Below are positions 27,651-38,357 of a DNA stretch of 64,000 nucleotides, one piece after another (position 1 is the first letter of the stretch; each line of letters starts with the position of its first letter). Both the position numbers and the translations under genes were made by a program. The notes beneath the pieces were generated by a model. The model had not been told where the DNA came from, did not search any database, and saw only the letters and a program-made list of their open reading frames with translations. The DNA comes from Alteromonas macleodii (GTDB lineage Bacteria; Pseudomonadota; Gammaproteobacteria; Enterobacterales; Alteromonadaceae): contig NZ_LR812090.1 in assembly GCF_903772925.1 (NCBI RefSeq), forward strand, positions 282,593 to 346,592, in the 5' to 3' direction.

Positions 27651-29594
27651 ATGACCATTGATGTAAACCAGTTTCACGGTGTGTTTTTTGATGAGAGTGA
27701 TGAGCACCTCCAAGACATGGAGCAGTTGCTCATGACCTTAGTTGTGGATGCTCCCGACCCCGAAGAATTAAACAGTATTTTTAGAGCGGCTCACTCCATA
27801 AAAGGCGGAAGCGGAATTTTTGGCTTCGACGCGTTAATGAACCTCACACATGTCATGGAGAACCTGCTCGATAAAGCCCGCAACCAAGAGATTCAGGTAA
27901 CGGCAGAAATTGTTGATATTTTCCTGCAAACCCTTGATGTACTCAAAGACACCATGTCTGCTTATAAAGAGCAGACAGAACTTCCTCAAGCACAGATTGA
28001 CGCAAGCATAAAAGTACTCGAAGAGACGCTTGCTAGCGCTTCAGGTGAAGTCGTGAATGAGCCTAGTGATCAAACCGAAGATATTGAAGGTGCTTCAGAC
28101 AACGAGATTGAAGGTTTTGGCTTTTTCGATGATGAAGAAACTGAGACGCAAAGCATCACTTCTGAAACTTCGCAAAATCAAAAAGAAGCAGAGGAAATTG
28201 AGGGTTTTGGACTCTTTGAAGATGATGAAGTAGCAGCGGAGAAACAGGCTGAAGCGGCGCCTGAAGTTAACAAAAACGATGAGGGCTTTGGCTTTTTCGA
28301 ACCAGAAAACCTTCCTATTAAACCAGATGTAACACAATCTACACCGGCACAAGCCACCCCCAAACAACCTATCGTTAAGCCAGTCAAAACCAAACCTAAA
28401 GTGGCAAAAGAAGCCGCATCAATTCGTGTAGATACAACAAAAATTGATGCCATGGTTAATTTAGTTGGCGAACTTGTTATTACTCAATCCATGCTTTCTA
28501 ACGTAGGCCAGGAAGTTGAAGGGCAGGTAGGTGAACGTTTACAGCTCGCGATAGACGAGCTACAGCGCAATACCCGTGAAATACAAGAATCGGTAATGTC
28601 TATGCGCATGTTGCCAGTAAACATGACATTTAATCGTTTCCCTCGCGTTGTACGTGACCTTTCATCAAAGCTAGGCAAAAAAGTCGATTTGGTTATTCAG
28701 GGGGGCAACACTGAAATTGATAAAAGCCTTATCGAAAAGCTGGTCGACCCGCTTACGCATTTAGTTAGAAACAGCATTGACCACGGTATCGAAAGCCCTG
28801 AAAAGCGCCTTGAAGCAAGTAAATCCGAAAATGGAACCGTTATTTTAAGTGCAGAGCAAAAAGGTAGCAGCATCATTATCGGCATTATTGATGACGGTGC
28901 AGGCTTAAATAAAGCGCGCATTTTAGATAAAGCGACACAAAACGGGTTAGCCGTTACGCCGGACATGCCAGACAGTGAAATTTGGCAGCTTATATTCCAA
29001 GCGGGTTTTTCTACCGCCGCTGAGGTCACTGATGTATCAGGTCGTGGCGTTGGTATGGACGTAGTGCGCCGAAATATTGAATCTATTGGCGGACGCATTG
29101 AAATCGAATCGTCGCAAGGCGAGGGCTCAGCCTTTTATATCCACCTACCCCTTACGCTCGCCATTGTAGACGGTATGTGTGTGTCAGTTGGCGATCAGAT
29201 TTTTGTCATTCCGCTGCTTAACGTAATCGAGTCTTTTCAGCCTACAGCTTCCCAAGTAAAAACACTTGGTAATGACAAGGTGCTGTGGATTAGAGACCAG
29301 TACTGGCCATTGGTGTCACTTACCCAATTGATGCAGGTAGACGACGGCATTATCGAACCAACTCGAGGCATAGTGGTACTGCTAGAAAGCAGTAAAAAAC
29401 GCTACGGCGTATTGGTGGATTCTCTGGTAGGTCAACAACAAGTCGTCATCAAGAGCTTAGAGCAACATTACAAAAAAGTCGCAGGGATCGCAGGCGCTAC
29501 CATTATGGGCGATGGCAAGGTCGCGATGATTTTGGATGCCGATTCGGTAGCAGCAAATTGTACCAATATCCCAAATGAAGAGGTTTCACTATGA
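27651..29594 (+). CDS. cheA: Chemotaxis histidine kinase CheA (cluster 2)
   Basis: A 647-residue kinase with the same layout as the cluster 1 copy: Hpt with His48 in [17 protein letters not shown], a shorter acidic linker, dimerisation helices, ATPase ([26 protein letters not shown]) and a CheW-like end. The linker has three GFGFF-type motifs (one reads GFGLF) against five in cluster 1, and this explains most of the 79-residue length difference. Its TGA overlaps the cheW start (ATGA). Confidence 0.94.
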   Translation: MTIDVNQFHGVFFDESDEHLQDMEQLLMTLVVDAPDPEELNSIFRAAHSIKGGSGIFGFDALMNLTHVMENLLDKARNQEIQVTAEIVDIFLQTLDVLKDTMSAYKEQTELPQAQIDASIKVLEETLASASGEVVNEPSDQTEDIEGASDNEIEGFGFFDDEETETQSITSETSQNQKEAEEIEGFGLFEDDEVAAEKQAEAAPEVNKNDEGFGFFEPENLPIKPDVTQSTPAQATPKQPIVKPVKTKPKVAKEAASIRVDTTKIDAMVNLVGELVITQSMLSNVGQEVEGQVGERLQLAIDELQRNTREIQESVMSMRMLPVNMTFNRFPRVVRDLSSKLGKKVDLVIQGGNTEIDKSLIEKLVDPLTHLVRNSIDHGIESPEKRLEASKSENGTVILSAEQKGSSIIIGIIDDGAGLNKARILDKATQNGLAVTPDMPDSEIWQLIFQAGFSTAAEVTDVSGRGVGMDVVRRNIESIGGRIEIESSQGEGSAFYIHLPLTLAIVDGMCVSVGDQIFVIPLLNVIESFQPTASQVKTLGNDKVLWIRDQYWPLVSLTQLMQVDDGIIEPTRGIVVLLESSKKRYGVLVDSLVGQQQVVIKSLEQHYKKVAGIAGATIMGDGKVAMILDADSVAANCTNIPNEEVSL

Positions 29595-30094
29595 GCGAAG
29601 CAGCATTACAGCAAGCCGTTAGTGCGTCGAAAGAGAATGAATTTTTAAGTTTCGTATTGGGCGAAGAACACTACGCCTTAGACATCACGACGGTGAAAGA
29701 AATTCGCGGCTATGAGCAGGTCACCAAAATAGCCAATGCGCCAAGCTTTATTAAGGGGGTGATAAACCTTCGTGGCGATATTGTACCTATCGTGGATTTG
29801 CGGATTAAGTTCAATGTCGGCGAAGCCACCTACAACGACTTTACTATCGTGATCATGCTAAACGTTCACGAGCGGATTGTAGGTATTGTCGTTGACGGGG
29901 TGTCTGACGTAATACGTCTTTCGGAAGAAGACATGCTTCCTCCCCCAGAGTTCGGAGTGGCGTTCGATAGCAAATACCTTCACGGGCTGGCAGATGTAGA
30001 CGAACACATGGTTATTTTAGTGAATATTGAGAGCTTAATTACAAGTAACGAATTGGGCTTAGTTGAAACAAAAACACAAACGGTTGAGGGCTGA
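29591..30094 (+). CDS. cheW: CheW coupling protein (cluster 2)
   Basis: A 167-residue CheW with [39 protein letters not shown] and [17 protein letters not shown]. The central 120 residues are almost the same as in the cluster 1 copy. It overlaps cheA by 4 bases, and the receptor gene starts 5 bases after its stop. Confidence 0.95.
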   Translation: MSEAALQQAVSASKENEFLSFVLGEEHYALDITTVKEIRGYEQVTKIANAPSFIKGVINLRGDIVPIVDLRIKFNVGEATYNDFTIVIMLNVHERIVGIVVDGVSDVIRLSEEDMLPPPEFGVAFDSKYLHGLADVDEHMVILVNIESLITSNELGLVETKTQTVEG

Positions 30095-30098
30095 GACA

Positions 30099-32405
30099 AT
30101 GGGAATCATGACGTGGTTAGAAGACTTCACGAAGGCAACGGACGTTAACCAAGCATTAAGAAACAAACAGGCGCTTGATGCCACAACGTGTTGCATCATG
30201 ATGGCCGATGCAGACAGAAATATTATTTACGCCAATCAGTCGGTAAAAACACTGCTTAAAGAAAATGAAAAGAAGCTACAGGCTGTTCTTCCCAGCTTTT
30301 CTGCTGACAACCTTGAAGGACAGAACATCGATCAGTTTCACCGCAACCCGTCTCATCAACGTAATATCCTTGCAGAACTAAAGTCAACGATGACCTCTAC
30401 AATAAACATAGGCGACTTGAACTTCAAACTTACGCTAACCCCTCTTTTCGACCAAGATAACAAAAACATAGGCACTATGGTTGAATGGGTTGATCAATCT
30501 GAGTTGCTTATCAAAAGCACCATGCTGGACGCGCTTAACAATGCGCAAGCGGTTATAGAATTTAATGCAGATGGCGTAATTCAAAACGCTAACGAAAACT
30601 TCTTGAATGCTCTTGGCTATAGCCTTAACGAGATCGTAGGCAACCATCATAAGATGTTTTGTGACTCTCAGTATATTCGTACTGAAGAGTACGCACAGTT
30701 TTGGCGCGACCTTAAAGCGGGCAAGCTGCAAAGTGGCGAGTTTTGTCGCTTTGATAAAATGGGTAAGGAGGTTTGGATCCAAGCGACTTACAACCCGGTA
30801 TTTGGTGGTGATGGCAAGGTCATTCGCGTAGTGAAATTTGCCACCGATATCACCGAAAACAAGCTTCGTAACGCGTATTTCGAAGGGCAAATTGAAGCAA
30901 TAAACAAAGCACAGGCGGTTATCGAGTTCGATCTTGACGGAAAAATTTTAAACGCCAACGAGAACTTCACCAACACTGTTGGCTACAACTTAGATGAAAT
31001 TGTAGGCAAACATCACAGCATGTTCGTTGATGATGAATACAAGCGCAGTGTTGAGTATAGCCAATTTTGGGAGCAGTTACGCCAAGGCGTATTGTTTACC
31101 GATGAGTTTAAGCGCGTGGGCAAAGGCGGTAAGGAAATTTGGATCCAGGCATCTTATAACCCCATTTTAGATCAAAATGGAAGACCGCATCGCGTAGTAA
31201 AATATGCCATCGACATTACGGGCAGAAAGCAAGCCATAAGCGATATCAAGACTGCCATGAATGAATTAGTTCAGGGCAATTTAGACTGTCGCATTGAGCA
31301 TGAGTTTGACGGCGAATTTAAAGATCTAGGCACATCAATAAATCGTTTCATTGACGATATGCGCCGTATTATCGGTTCAATAAGTGAGGTAATGACCCGC
31401 TTATCTGGTGGTGATTTAACTGCAGAGCTTGATGAACAGTTCCAAGGCGAGTTCCAAATATTGGGTGATGCCATAAACCAGTTTGTCGGTGAAATGTCTG
31501 GCACTATCGGTTCTATCTACCAAGCAGTAGAAACCATTAATACTGCTTCGTCTGAAATAGCCACAGGTAACTCTGACCTTTCAAGCCGTACCGAGCAACA
31601 AGCGTCTAGTCTTGAGGAAACCGCGTCAAGTATGGAAGAGCTTACAGGTACAGTGAAACTCAATGCTGAAAACGCGGAACAAGCTAATAGCCTAGCTTCG
31701 CAGAGCTGCGATATCGCGACTAAAGGCGGTGAGTTAATTCGTCAGGTGGTGGATACCATGTCGTCAATTAACGAGTCAGCCCAAGAAATTTCAGACATCA
31801 TCGGTGTTATCGACGGCATTGCATTTCAAACCAATATACTTGCATTAAATGCTGCTGTAGAGGCGGCTCGAGCAGGCGAGCAAGGCCGAGGCTTTGCAGT
31901 AGTTGCATCAGAAGTAAGAAGCTTAGCCCAGCGCTCTGCAGAGGCGGCAAAAGAAATTAAAGAGCTTATTTCAGACTCAGTGAGCAAAATTGACGGGGGG
32001 AATAAACTCGTCAATCAGTCTGGCGATACTATGGAAGAAGTGGTGACCTCTATTAAGCGGGTCAACGACATTATGTCAGAGATTGCTGCAGCAAGTTCTG
32101 AACAAGCTTCAGGCATTGAAGAAGTCAGTAAAGCGGTAGTGCAAATGGATGAAATGACGCAGCAAAATGCGGCACTGGTAGAAGAAGCCGCGGCAGCTGC
32201 TGAAAGCTTGCAACAACAATCCGGTAATCTATCCGAGCGTGTGTCGGCGTTTAATATAGGTGATAAAGCTGCTGTTGCAGAAACGAGACCACAACAAGCG
32301 CCTCAGGCTGTGTCAGAGAAAAAAGTGGCTTCCGTAGCCATGCTAAATACGAATAAAAAGTTAGCTCCTAAAGTACCGCACAACGACGAATGGGAGTCTT
32401 TTTAG
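30099..32405 (+). CDS. Soluble chemoreceptor with two PAS and two HAMP units (cluster 2)
   Basis: A 768-residue MCP without membrane segments. The start is set at the ATG at 30099 after GAGGG, giving MGIMTWLEDF; the two paralogues also start with MG. A degenerate N-terminal PAS-like unit precedes two PAS/PAC modules with SQ/AQAVIEF and GNHH/GKHH motifs. Two HAMP-like units follow (LVQGNLDCRIEHEFDGEF, RLSGGDLTAELDEQFQGEF) instead of the single one in its paralogues, and then the signalling domain. It ends HNDEWESF, a CheR/CheB-tether-like pentapeptide. A hairpin terminator follows immediately. Confidence 0.92.
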   Translation: MGIMTWLEDFTKATDVNQALRNKQALDATTCCIMMADADRNIIYANQSVKTLLKENEKKLQAVLPSFSADNLEGQNIDQFHRNPSHQRNILAELKSTMTSTINIGDLNFKLTLTPLFDQDNKNIGTMVEWVDQSELLIKSTMLDALNNAQAVIEFNADGVIQNANENFLNALGYSLNEIVGNHHKMFCDSQYIRTEEYAQFWRDLKAGKLQSGEFCRFDKMGKEVWIQATYNPVFGGDGKVIRVVKFATDITENKLRNAYFEGQIEAINKAQAVIEFDLDGKILNANENFTNTVGYNLDEIVGKHHSMFVDDEYKRSVEYSQFWEQLRQGVLFTDEFKRVGKGGKEIWIQASYNPILDQNGRPHRVVKYAIDITGRKQAISDIKTAMNELVQGNLDCRIEHEFDGEFKDLGTSINRFIDDMRRIIGSISEVMTRLSGGDLTAELDEQFQGEFQILGDAINQFVGEMSGTIGSIYQAVETINTASSEIATGNSDLSSRTEQQASSLEETASSMEELTGTVKLNAENAEQANSLASQSCDIATKGGELIRQVVDTMSSINESAQEISDIIGVIDGIAFQTNILALNAAVEAARAGEQGRGFAVVASEVRSLAQRSAEAAKEIKELISDSVSKIDGGNKLVNQSGDTMEEVVTSIKRVNDIMSEIAAASSEQASGIEEVSKAVVQMDEMTQQNAALVEEAAAAAESLQQQSGNLSERVSAFNIGDKAAVAETRPQQAPQAVSEKKVASVAMLNTNKKLAPKVPHNDEWESF

Positions 32406-32411
32406 TTAATT

Positions 32412-32447
32412 AAAGGCGAATTCTTCAAAAGGGAGTTCGCCTTTTTT
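32412..32447 (+). terminator. Terminator inside che cluster 2
   Basis: AAAGGCGAA (32412-32420) pairs with TTCGCCTTT (32436-32444), followed by more T. It lies between the two soluble receptor genes, so the second receptor and cheRDB may be at least partly separated from the upstream genes. Confidence 0.8.
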
Positions 32448-32509
32448 ATTACTTGCAGTTTTATTCAGCGCTTCAAACACGTAGCGCTACTAATATGATA
32501 GGTGATGCT

Positions 32510-35422
32510 ATGGGTGTTTTTAATATATTTCACAATGAAGAGTTGGTGGCTGCTCAAAGTCTTTCTCGTTTTCAGGAGCAGGCGTTGAGTGAGAGTACGG
32601 CATGTTTAATGTTAGTGGATGCATCGGGAACGATAACCTTTGCCAACAAAGCATTTAGACAGCTCGCAGCAGAGCATAGCGCACAGTTTTCTCGCTCACT
32701 TCCTAACATTAATCTTGAGGAATTGACCGGCACCTCTATCGCAAGCTTTTTTGCTAATAATAAAGAATTGAGCCAGCGATACGGCACCTGTAATAGTAGC
32801 GACACCTTTTTACTGCCAGTAAGTGACCTGCTGTTTACGCTAAAGCTCACCACAATCAAAAGCGTAGAAGGTGAGAAACTTGGCACAATGGTGGAGTGGA
32901 TAAACGACCAGGAGTTGCAGCAGAAGTCAGCTTTGCTGGAGGGCCTTGACCGTTGCCAAGCTATTATTTCCTTTACTCCAGAAGGTATAGTTGAAAACGC
33001 TAACGACAACTTTCTAAAAGTAACAGGTTATTTAAAAGAAGATATTGTAGGTAAGCATCACCGTCTATTTGTGTTACCAGACTATGGTGTATCTGAAGAA
33101 TATAACCAATTTTGGGAAGACCTGAGAAATGGAGAACGCAGCAGTGGAGAGTATTGTCGCGTAGCGAAAAACGGTGACAAAATTTGGATCCAAGCTTCTT
33201 ACAATCCTATCTACGATAAGTTGGGCAATATTGTTCGCGTTGTTAAATTTGCCACCGACATCACTGCGCAAAAGCGCAAAAACGTAGACTATGAAGGCCA
33301 GATAAACGCCATCGATAAATCGCTAGCTGTCATAGAGTTTGACCTAGAAGGGGTAATTCAACACGCCAACGAAAACTTCTGTGCTACAACAGGCTATGAC
33401 CTCAGTGAGATAAAGGGGCAACATCACAGTATGTTTGTCGAGCCGAATTATAAAATGAGTCCCGAATATGCGGCGTTTTGGCGAGATTTGAAAAAGGGTG
33501 AGTTTAAGTCAGGGGAATTTAAACGCGTAAAAAAAGATGGCAGCGAGCTATGGATCCAAGCGTCTTACAACCCTATTTTTGATGAATTCGGTCAACCCCA
33601 GAAAGTGGTGAAATACGCCTCTGATGTTACTGAACAAAAGCTGCAGAATGCATTTAACACCGGTCAGATAAATGCGATCAGCAAATCTCAAGCAGTCATC
33701 GAATTCGACCCGAACGGCAACATCGTGACCGCAAACGATAATTTTTTGGCCACGGTTGGGTATGGGCTAGACGAGATCAAAGGCAAGCACCATAGAATTT
33801 TCGTCACTAAACAAGAGTGTGAATCTGAAGAATATCGCACCTTTTGGAAGAAATTGGCTGAAGGTCAGTTTTATTCTGGTGAGTTTCACCGTATTGCAAA
33901 AGATGGTTCTGACGTATGGATTCAAGCGACCTACAATCCCATCTTCGATATGAATGGCAAGGTAGTAAAAGTGGTTAAATACGCCAGCAACATTACCGAA
34001 CAAAAGGTTAAAAATGCGTATTTTGAGGGGCAGTTAGCCGCCATTGGAAAGTCTCAGGCGGTCATTGAGTTTAACATGGACGGCATTATCCAAGATGCCA
34101 ATGAAAACTTCTTAAATACAGTGGGCTATACCCTTGAGGAGATTAAAGGGAAGCATCACAGTATGTTTGTCGCTCCGTCATATCGGGCTAGCCCTGAGTA
34201 TGCGGCATTTTGGGATGCATTGCGCAGTGGCACCTATTCTTCTGGTGAGTACCGCAGAGTTGGCAAAAACGGCAAAGAGATTTTTATACAAGCTACCTAT
34301 AACCCCATTTTAGATCACAACGGTAAACCCTTCCGCGTCGTGAAATTCGCTACCGACATTACAGGCCGAACTCAGGCAGTTGATGAAATTAAGCACGTGA
34401 TGACTAGGCTTACAGAAGGAGATCTTACCGTTAATATTGACCACGCATTAGATGGCGACTTTGCTGTGTTAGGCGAAGCAATAAATCAATTCATCAATGA
34501 AATGCGCGGCACCATCACCAATATTAATGAAGCGGTTGAGACTATTAATGTAGCGTCAGGCGAGATAGCAACGGGCAATGCTGACCTATCAAGCCGCACT
34601 GAGCAACAGGCGTCAAGTCTTGAAGAAACTGCGTCGAGCATGGAAGAGCTAACTGGTACTGTAAAGCTTAATGCTGAAAATGCCGAGCAGGCAAACTCTC
34701 TTGCTGCGCAGGCAAGCAAAATAGCGTCTCAAGGAGGGGAGGTCATCGGCGAAGTGGTGGATACCATGACGCAGATTAATGATTCTGCCCAAGAGATATC
34801 AGACATTATCGGCGTTATCGATGGGATTGCCTTCCAAACTAACATACTGGCATTAAATGCTGCGGTTGAAGCAGCGCGCGCTGGTGAGCAAGGGCGAGGT
34901 TTCGCGGTTGTTGCCTCTGAAGTGCGTAACCTAGCGCAGCGTTCTGCCGAAGCTGCGAAAGATATTAAAGAGCTCATTTCTGACTCGGTGAGTAAAATTG
35001 CGAGCGGCAACCAGTTAGTCGTGAAGTCTGGCGATACCATGGCAGAAGTTGTGACCTCAATCAAACGGGTAAACGACATTATGTCTGAAATTGCGGCGGC
35101 GTCTGCAGAGCAAGCTGCGGGGATAGAGGAAGTCAGTAAAGCCGTAGTTCAGATGGATGAAATGACCCAGCAGAATGCCGCGCTGGTGGAAGAGGCCGCA
35201 GCCGCCGCAGACAGTCTTAAACAACAATCGCTGCAGTTGAATGAACGGGTCTCTGTATTTGAAGTAGGAAAAGGGCTAAGCAGTGAACAGCAGCATATAG
35301 CGGCTCTTACTCACGGGGGCTCTCGACAGCAGCGCTTATCTGCAGCGCCAGCTCAGCGATTGTCTCAAGCGAAGGCGCTAACTCCGGCTATGCCAACCGA
35401 GGCCGAGTGGGAGTCATTCTAA
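32510..35422 (+). CDS. Soluble chemoreceptor with four tandem PAS domains (cluster 2)
   Basis: A 970-residue MCP that mirrors the cluster 1 receptor. The ATG at 32510 ([16 protein letters not shown]) is chosen by likeness to that paralogue ([16 protein letters not shown]) and by AGGTG upstream; the open frame starts 19 codons earlier. A degenerate N-terminal PAS-like unit is followed by four PAS/PAC modules (each with a GKHH or GQHH motif), one HAMP-like segment ([18 protein letters not shown]) and the signalling domain with [20 protein letters not shown]. It ends EAEWESF. The TAA stop overlaps the cheR ATG by one base. Confidence 0.92.
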   Translation: MGVFNIFHNEELVAAQSLSRFQEQALSESTACLMLVDASGTITFANKAFRQLAAEHSAQFSRSLPNINLEELTGTSIASFFANNKELSQRYGTCNSSDTFLLPVSDLLFTLKLTTIKSVEGEKLGTMVEWINDQELQQKSALLEGLDRCQAIISFTPEGIVENANDNFLKVTGYLKEDIVGKHHRLFVLPDYGVSEEYNQFWEDLRNGERSSGEYCRVAKNGDKIWIQASYNPIYDKLGNIVRVVKFATDITAQKRKNVDYEGQINAIDKSLAVIEFDLEGVIQHANENFCATTGYDLSEIKGQHHSMFVEPNYKMSPEYAAFWRDLKKGEFKSGEFKRVKKDGSELWIQASYNPIFDEFGQPQKVVKYASDVTEQKLQNAFNTGQINAISKSQAVIEFDPNGNIVTANDNFLATVGYGLDEIKGKHHRIFVTKQECESEEYRTFWKKLAEGQFYSGEFHRIAKDGSDVWIQATYNPIFDMNGKVVKVVKYASNITEQKVKNAYFEGQLAAIGKSQAVIEFNMDGIIQDANENFLNTVGYTLEEIKGKHHSMFVAPSYRASPEYAAFWDALRSGTYSSGEYRRVGKNGKEIFIQATYNPILDHNGKPFRVVKFATDITGRTQAVDEIKHVMTRLTEGDLTVNIDHALDGDFAVLGEAINQFINEMRGTITNINEAVETINVASGEIATGNADLSSRTEQQASSLEETASSMEELTGTVKLNAENAEQANSLAAQASKIASQGGEVIGEVVDTMTQINDSAQEISDIIGVIDGIAFQTNILALNAAVEAARAGEQGRGFAVVASEVRNLAQRSAEAAKDIKELISDSVSKIASGNQLVVKSGDTMAEVVTSIKRVNDIMSEIAAASAEQAAGIEEVSKAVVQMDEMTQQNAALVEEAAAAADSLKQQSLQLNERVSVFEVGKGLSSEQQHIAALTHGGSRQQRLSAAPAQRLSQAKALTPAMPTEAEWESF

Positions 35423-36252
35423 TGACAGCGGCTGTATCACCAAAAGATAGCTCCAGGGAGTTCGCCTTTGAAAAGGCGGACTTCAAAAACGTGCAGAAGA
35501 TGTTGTTTAGAAAGGCAGGAATAAATCTATCTGATGCCAAAGAAGCAATGGTCTACAGCAGGCTAGCCCGTCGGATAAGGGCAAGAAACTTGCGTAGTTT
35601 TAATGAATATCTTGCTTTAGTGAACACCTCGGAATCGGAGTTGGAGCAATTTATCAATGCGCTTACCACGAACCTTACGTCCTTCTTTCGCGAGCCGCAC
35701 CACTTTACCGCGTTGGCTGATTATCTAAGACAGCATAATGTTACCAATATTTGGTGTGCTGCCAGTTCTACTGGTGAAGAGCCATATTCAATCGCGATGG
35801 TGGTAGCGGAAGCCTTCGGAAGTTTTAAAACACCGGTTAAGATCATTGCCTCAGACATAGACAGTAAAGTGCTAGCTAAAGCCAAAGCCGGTGTTTATCC
35901 CTTAGCCTCGATAGCGAAAATACCGCAACATCGACAAAAGCAGTTCTTTCACAAAGGCAAAGGTACTAATGAAGGAAAGGTCAAAGTGGTCGATGAGCTT
36001 CGCAATATGGTGCAGTTTAAAAAACTAAACCTCACCGACACAAAGTGGGATGTGAAGGGGCCGCTAGACGTTATATTTTGCAGAAATGTAATGATCTACT
36101 TTGACAAACCAACGCAGCTAAAAGTACTACAAAAAATGGTGGGTATGTTAAAGCCAACGGGGTTATACATGGCTGGACATTCTGAAAATTTCAATATGTA
36201 TACTAATCTTGTTAGACCGGTGGGAAAAACTATTTATCGCCCAGCCGGTTAG
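35422..36252 (+). CDS. cheR: Chemoreceptor methyltransferase CheR (cluster 2)
   Basis: A 276-residue paralogue of the cluster 1 CheR, the same length once the start is set at the ATG at 35422 (TAATG overlap with the receptor gene). Motifs are YSRLARRIRARN, LTTNLTSFFREPHHF, CAASSTGEEPYSIAM, IASDIDSKVLAKA and CRNVMIYFD. The coupling to a receptor that ends in EWESF supports a local methylation partnership. Confidence 0.94.
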   Translation: MTAAVSPKDSSREFAFEKADFKNVQKMLFRKAGINLSDAKEAMVYSRLARRIRARNLRSFNEYLALVNTSESELEQFINALTTNLTSFFREPHHFTALADYLRQHNVTNIWCAASSTGEEPYSIAMVVAEAFGSFKTPVKIIASDIDSKVLAKAKAGVYPLASIAKIPQHRQKQFFHKGKGTNEGKVKVVDELRNMVQFKKLNLTDTKWDVKGPLDVIFCRNVMIYFDKPTQLKVLQKMVGMLKPTGLYMAGHSENFNMYTNLVRPVGKTIYRPAG

Positions 36253-36260
36253 GAGAGATT

Positions 36261-36878
36261 GTGGCGTCACCCAATTTTGAACTGCCAATAACTTATTACG
36301 ACAAGCGTTTTTCTAAAGAAGCGGTAAAGCTTTTACCCGGTCAGTATTTTGTTACCACAAAAGACAAAATGCTGGTCACGGTGCTTGGCTCTTGTGTAGC
36401 GGCTTGCTTGTTCGACCCTCATACGGGGTTTGGTGGCATGAACCACTTTATGTTGCCTACCGTGAACAAATCGGCAGGTGAATTTGAGCAAGTTCAAGGA
36501 ATGGCGGCAAAATACGGCGTTCATGCCATGGAAATTTTGATTAATGAGCTCGTTAAAGTAGGCGCACAAAAGAACCGGCTAAAAGCAAAAGTCTTTGGCG
36601 GCGGTAAAGTTGTACCTTCTTTTGTTCAAAACGATGTAGGTAAGTTTAATGCAGAATTTGTGACTCAGTTTTTAGAAACCGAAGGCATACCTATTTTAGC
36701 CAGCGACTTGTGCGACGTTTATGCGCGAAAGGTGTATTTTTTTCCAGACAGCGGCCACGTGATGATGAAGCGTATTCACGAGCTTAACAATGCAACAATT
36801 ATCGAGCGAGAAAGTCAGCACCGCTGGGAATTATCTAAGCAGGCGCCAAGCGGCAGCGTAGATTTATTTGAGGACTAG
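36261..36878 (+). CDS. cheD: Chemoreceptor glutamine deamidase CheD (cluster 2)
   Basis: A 205-residue deamidase with a GTG start after AGGAGAG. The catalytic Cys is in LGSCVAACLFD and the His in GGMNHFMLP; KVFGGGKVVPSF is also present. It lies between cheR (8 bases upstream) and cheB (2 bases downstream). Confidence 0.93.
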   Translation: MASPNFELPITYYDKRFSKEAVKLLPGQYFVTTKDKMLVTVLGSCVAACLFDPHTGFGGMNHFMLPTVNKSAGEFEQVQGMAAKYGVHAMEILINELVKVGAQKNRLKAKVFGGGKVVPSFVQNDVGKFNAEFVTQFLETEGIPILASDLCDVYARKVYFFPDSGHVMMKRIHELNNATIIERESQHRWELSKQAPSGSVDLFED

Positions 36879-36880
36879 TT

Positions 36881-37927
36881 ATGACAATAAAAGTATTGGT
36901 AGTAGATGATTCAGCGCTTATCCGCCAAATACTCAGCGAAATAATAAAAAGCGAGCCTGACATGACGCTGGTAGGCGCAGCGCCCGATGCGTTTGTTGCC
37001 AAAAAATTGGTGCTTGAAAAGGCCCCCGATGTCATAACATTGGATATCGAAATGCCAAAAGTAGATGGTTTGCGCTTTTTAGAAGTGCTAATGAATGCTA
37101 GGCCAACTCCTGTGGTTATGATTTCTACGCTGACCGAAAAGGGGGCAGAAGCCACCTTGAGATCGCTGGAGTTAGGTGCGATTGATTTTGTTGCTAAACC
37201 AAAAATTGGTGTGGCACAAGGTATGGCAGAATATCACGAGTTAATAGTCGATAAAATTCGAACTGCCGCACGTTCAAAAGTAAAAAAAGCCTCGCCAGCC
37301 AAAGTATCTTCCGTGAATAAGGTGAGTTACTCAGGAACAGAAAAGCTTATTGCAATAGGCGCTTCTACAGGTGGTACTGAAGCTATTAAAGAGGTACTGC
37401 GAACCTTTCCTGCTAATGCCCCAGCAACAGTGATTACGCAGCATATGCCGGCGGGCTTTACCTCTACCTATGCACGGCGGCTAGACGCTGTGTGTCAAAT
37501 GCAGGTGAAAGAGGCGAAGGGAGGCGAGCGCTTACTTCCTGGACAAGCGTATTTAGCGCCAGGCGACAAGCACATGGAAATAGAAAGAAGTGGTGCAGAT
37601 TACCGTATCAGGCTTACTGACGGTGCGCGGGTTTCGGGTCACAAGCCCTCTGTTGATGTATTGTTTAATTCGTTGTGTAAAAGCGCGGGTAATAACGCGA
37701 TAGGCGTATTGCTAACGGGGATGGGGAGTGATGGCGCTATCGGCCTTCATGAGTTATTCAACGCAGGCTGTGAGACATTTTGTCAGGATGAAGCAAGTTG
37801 TATAGTTTTTGGAATGCCAAAAGTAGCCATCGAAAAGGGAGCGGCAAGGCACATAACTAGCCTTGATGATATGGGTAAGGCAGTTATGCAGACGGTTGAA
37901 AAGCTTTCCGCTGGCAGTCGCTTGTAG
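36881..37927 (+). CDS. cheB: Chemoreceptor methylesterase/deamidase CheB (cluster 2)
   Basis: A 348-residue protein of the same length as the cluster 1 CheB. The receiver has Asp in TLDIEMPKVDG; the esterase triad is Ser in GASTGGTEAIK, His in TQHMPAGFT and Asp in LLTGMGSDGAIG. It ends KLSAGSRL, and the paralogue ends ALGAGSRL. It closes the second chemosensory operon. Confidence 0.94.
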   Translation: MTIKVLVVDDSALIRQILSEIIKSEPDMTLVGAAPDAFVAKKLVLEKAPDVITLDIEMPKVDGLRFLEVLMNARPTPVVMISTLTEKGAEATLRSLELGAIDFVAKPKIGVAQGMAEYHELIVDKIRTAARSKVKKASPAKVSSVNKVSYSGTEKLIAIGASTGGTEAIKEVLRTFPANAPATVITQHMPAGFTSTYARRLDAVCQMQVKEAKGGERLLPGQAYLAPGDKHMEIERSGADYRIRLTDGARVSGHKPSVDVLFNSLCKSAGNNAIGVLLTGMGSDGAIGLHELFNAGCETFCQDEASCIVFGMPKVAIEKGAARHITSLDDMGKAVMQTVEKLSAGSRL

Positions 37928-38357
37928 TGTTACAAGGTATAGGTCATAAAACGTGTCTTATTCCCTGTTTCATGTAAAAGGATTGTTATGCTTCCCTTGT
38001 CCCTAAAAAGCTAAGGTGTTTTAATAGCATTGCTTAATAAGTAGGTAATGCTGCTTCAGAATGCTGTTGCTGAAGCCGATACTATGGATAGGCTTACTTG
38101 GAAGTGCGTAAAAATATAAAAATCGATACGTAAGTGGAATGGTAAGGTGAAGCATTGTCGCCATAATAATATAAAAGACAATGGTTTATGTGTGATAGTG
38201 GCGGGAAAGTATACAAGGTTTTATTACTACGTATATTTTACTGTACCTAATAACAAAAAAAGGCCTGCTATATTCCCTACAGATTTGAGAGCAAGTATAT
38301 GCTCATTCTTACGGTAAAACACTAACCCGAGATAATAACGAGTAGTTGGGGACTCTT
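37928..38357. other. Gene-free region after che cluster 2
   Basis: About 430 bases without a convincing gene. A hairpin GCTTCAG/CTGAAGC lies at 38053-38076 without a T run. The stretch nearer the next gene is AT-rich and presumably contains its promoter, but I cannot fix the boxes. Confidence 0.5.

Noticed and set aside
32453..32509. N-terminal 19-codon extension of the third soluble receptor
   Set aside because: It begins within the tail of the terminator region, and the paralogues start with MG at the position equivalent to 32510.
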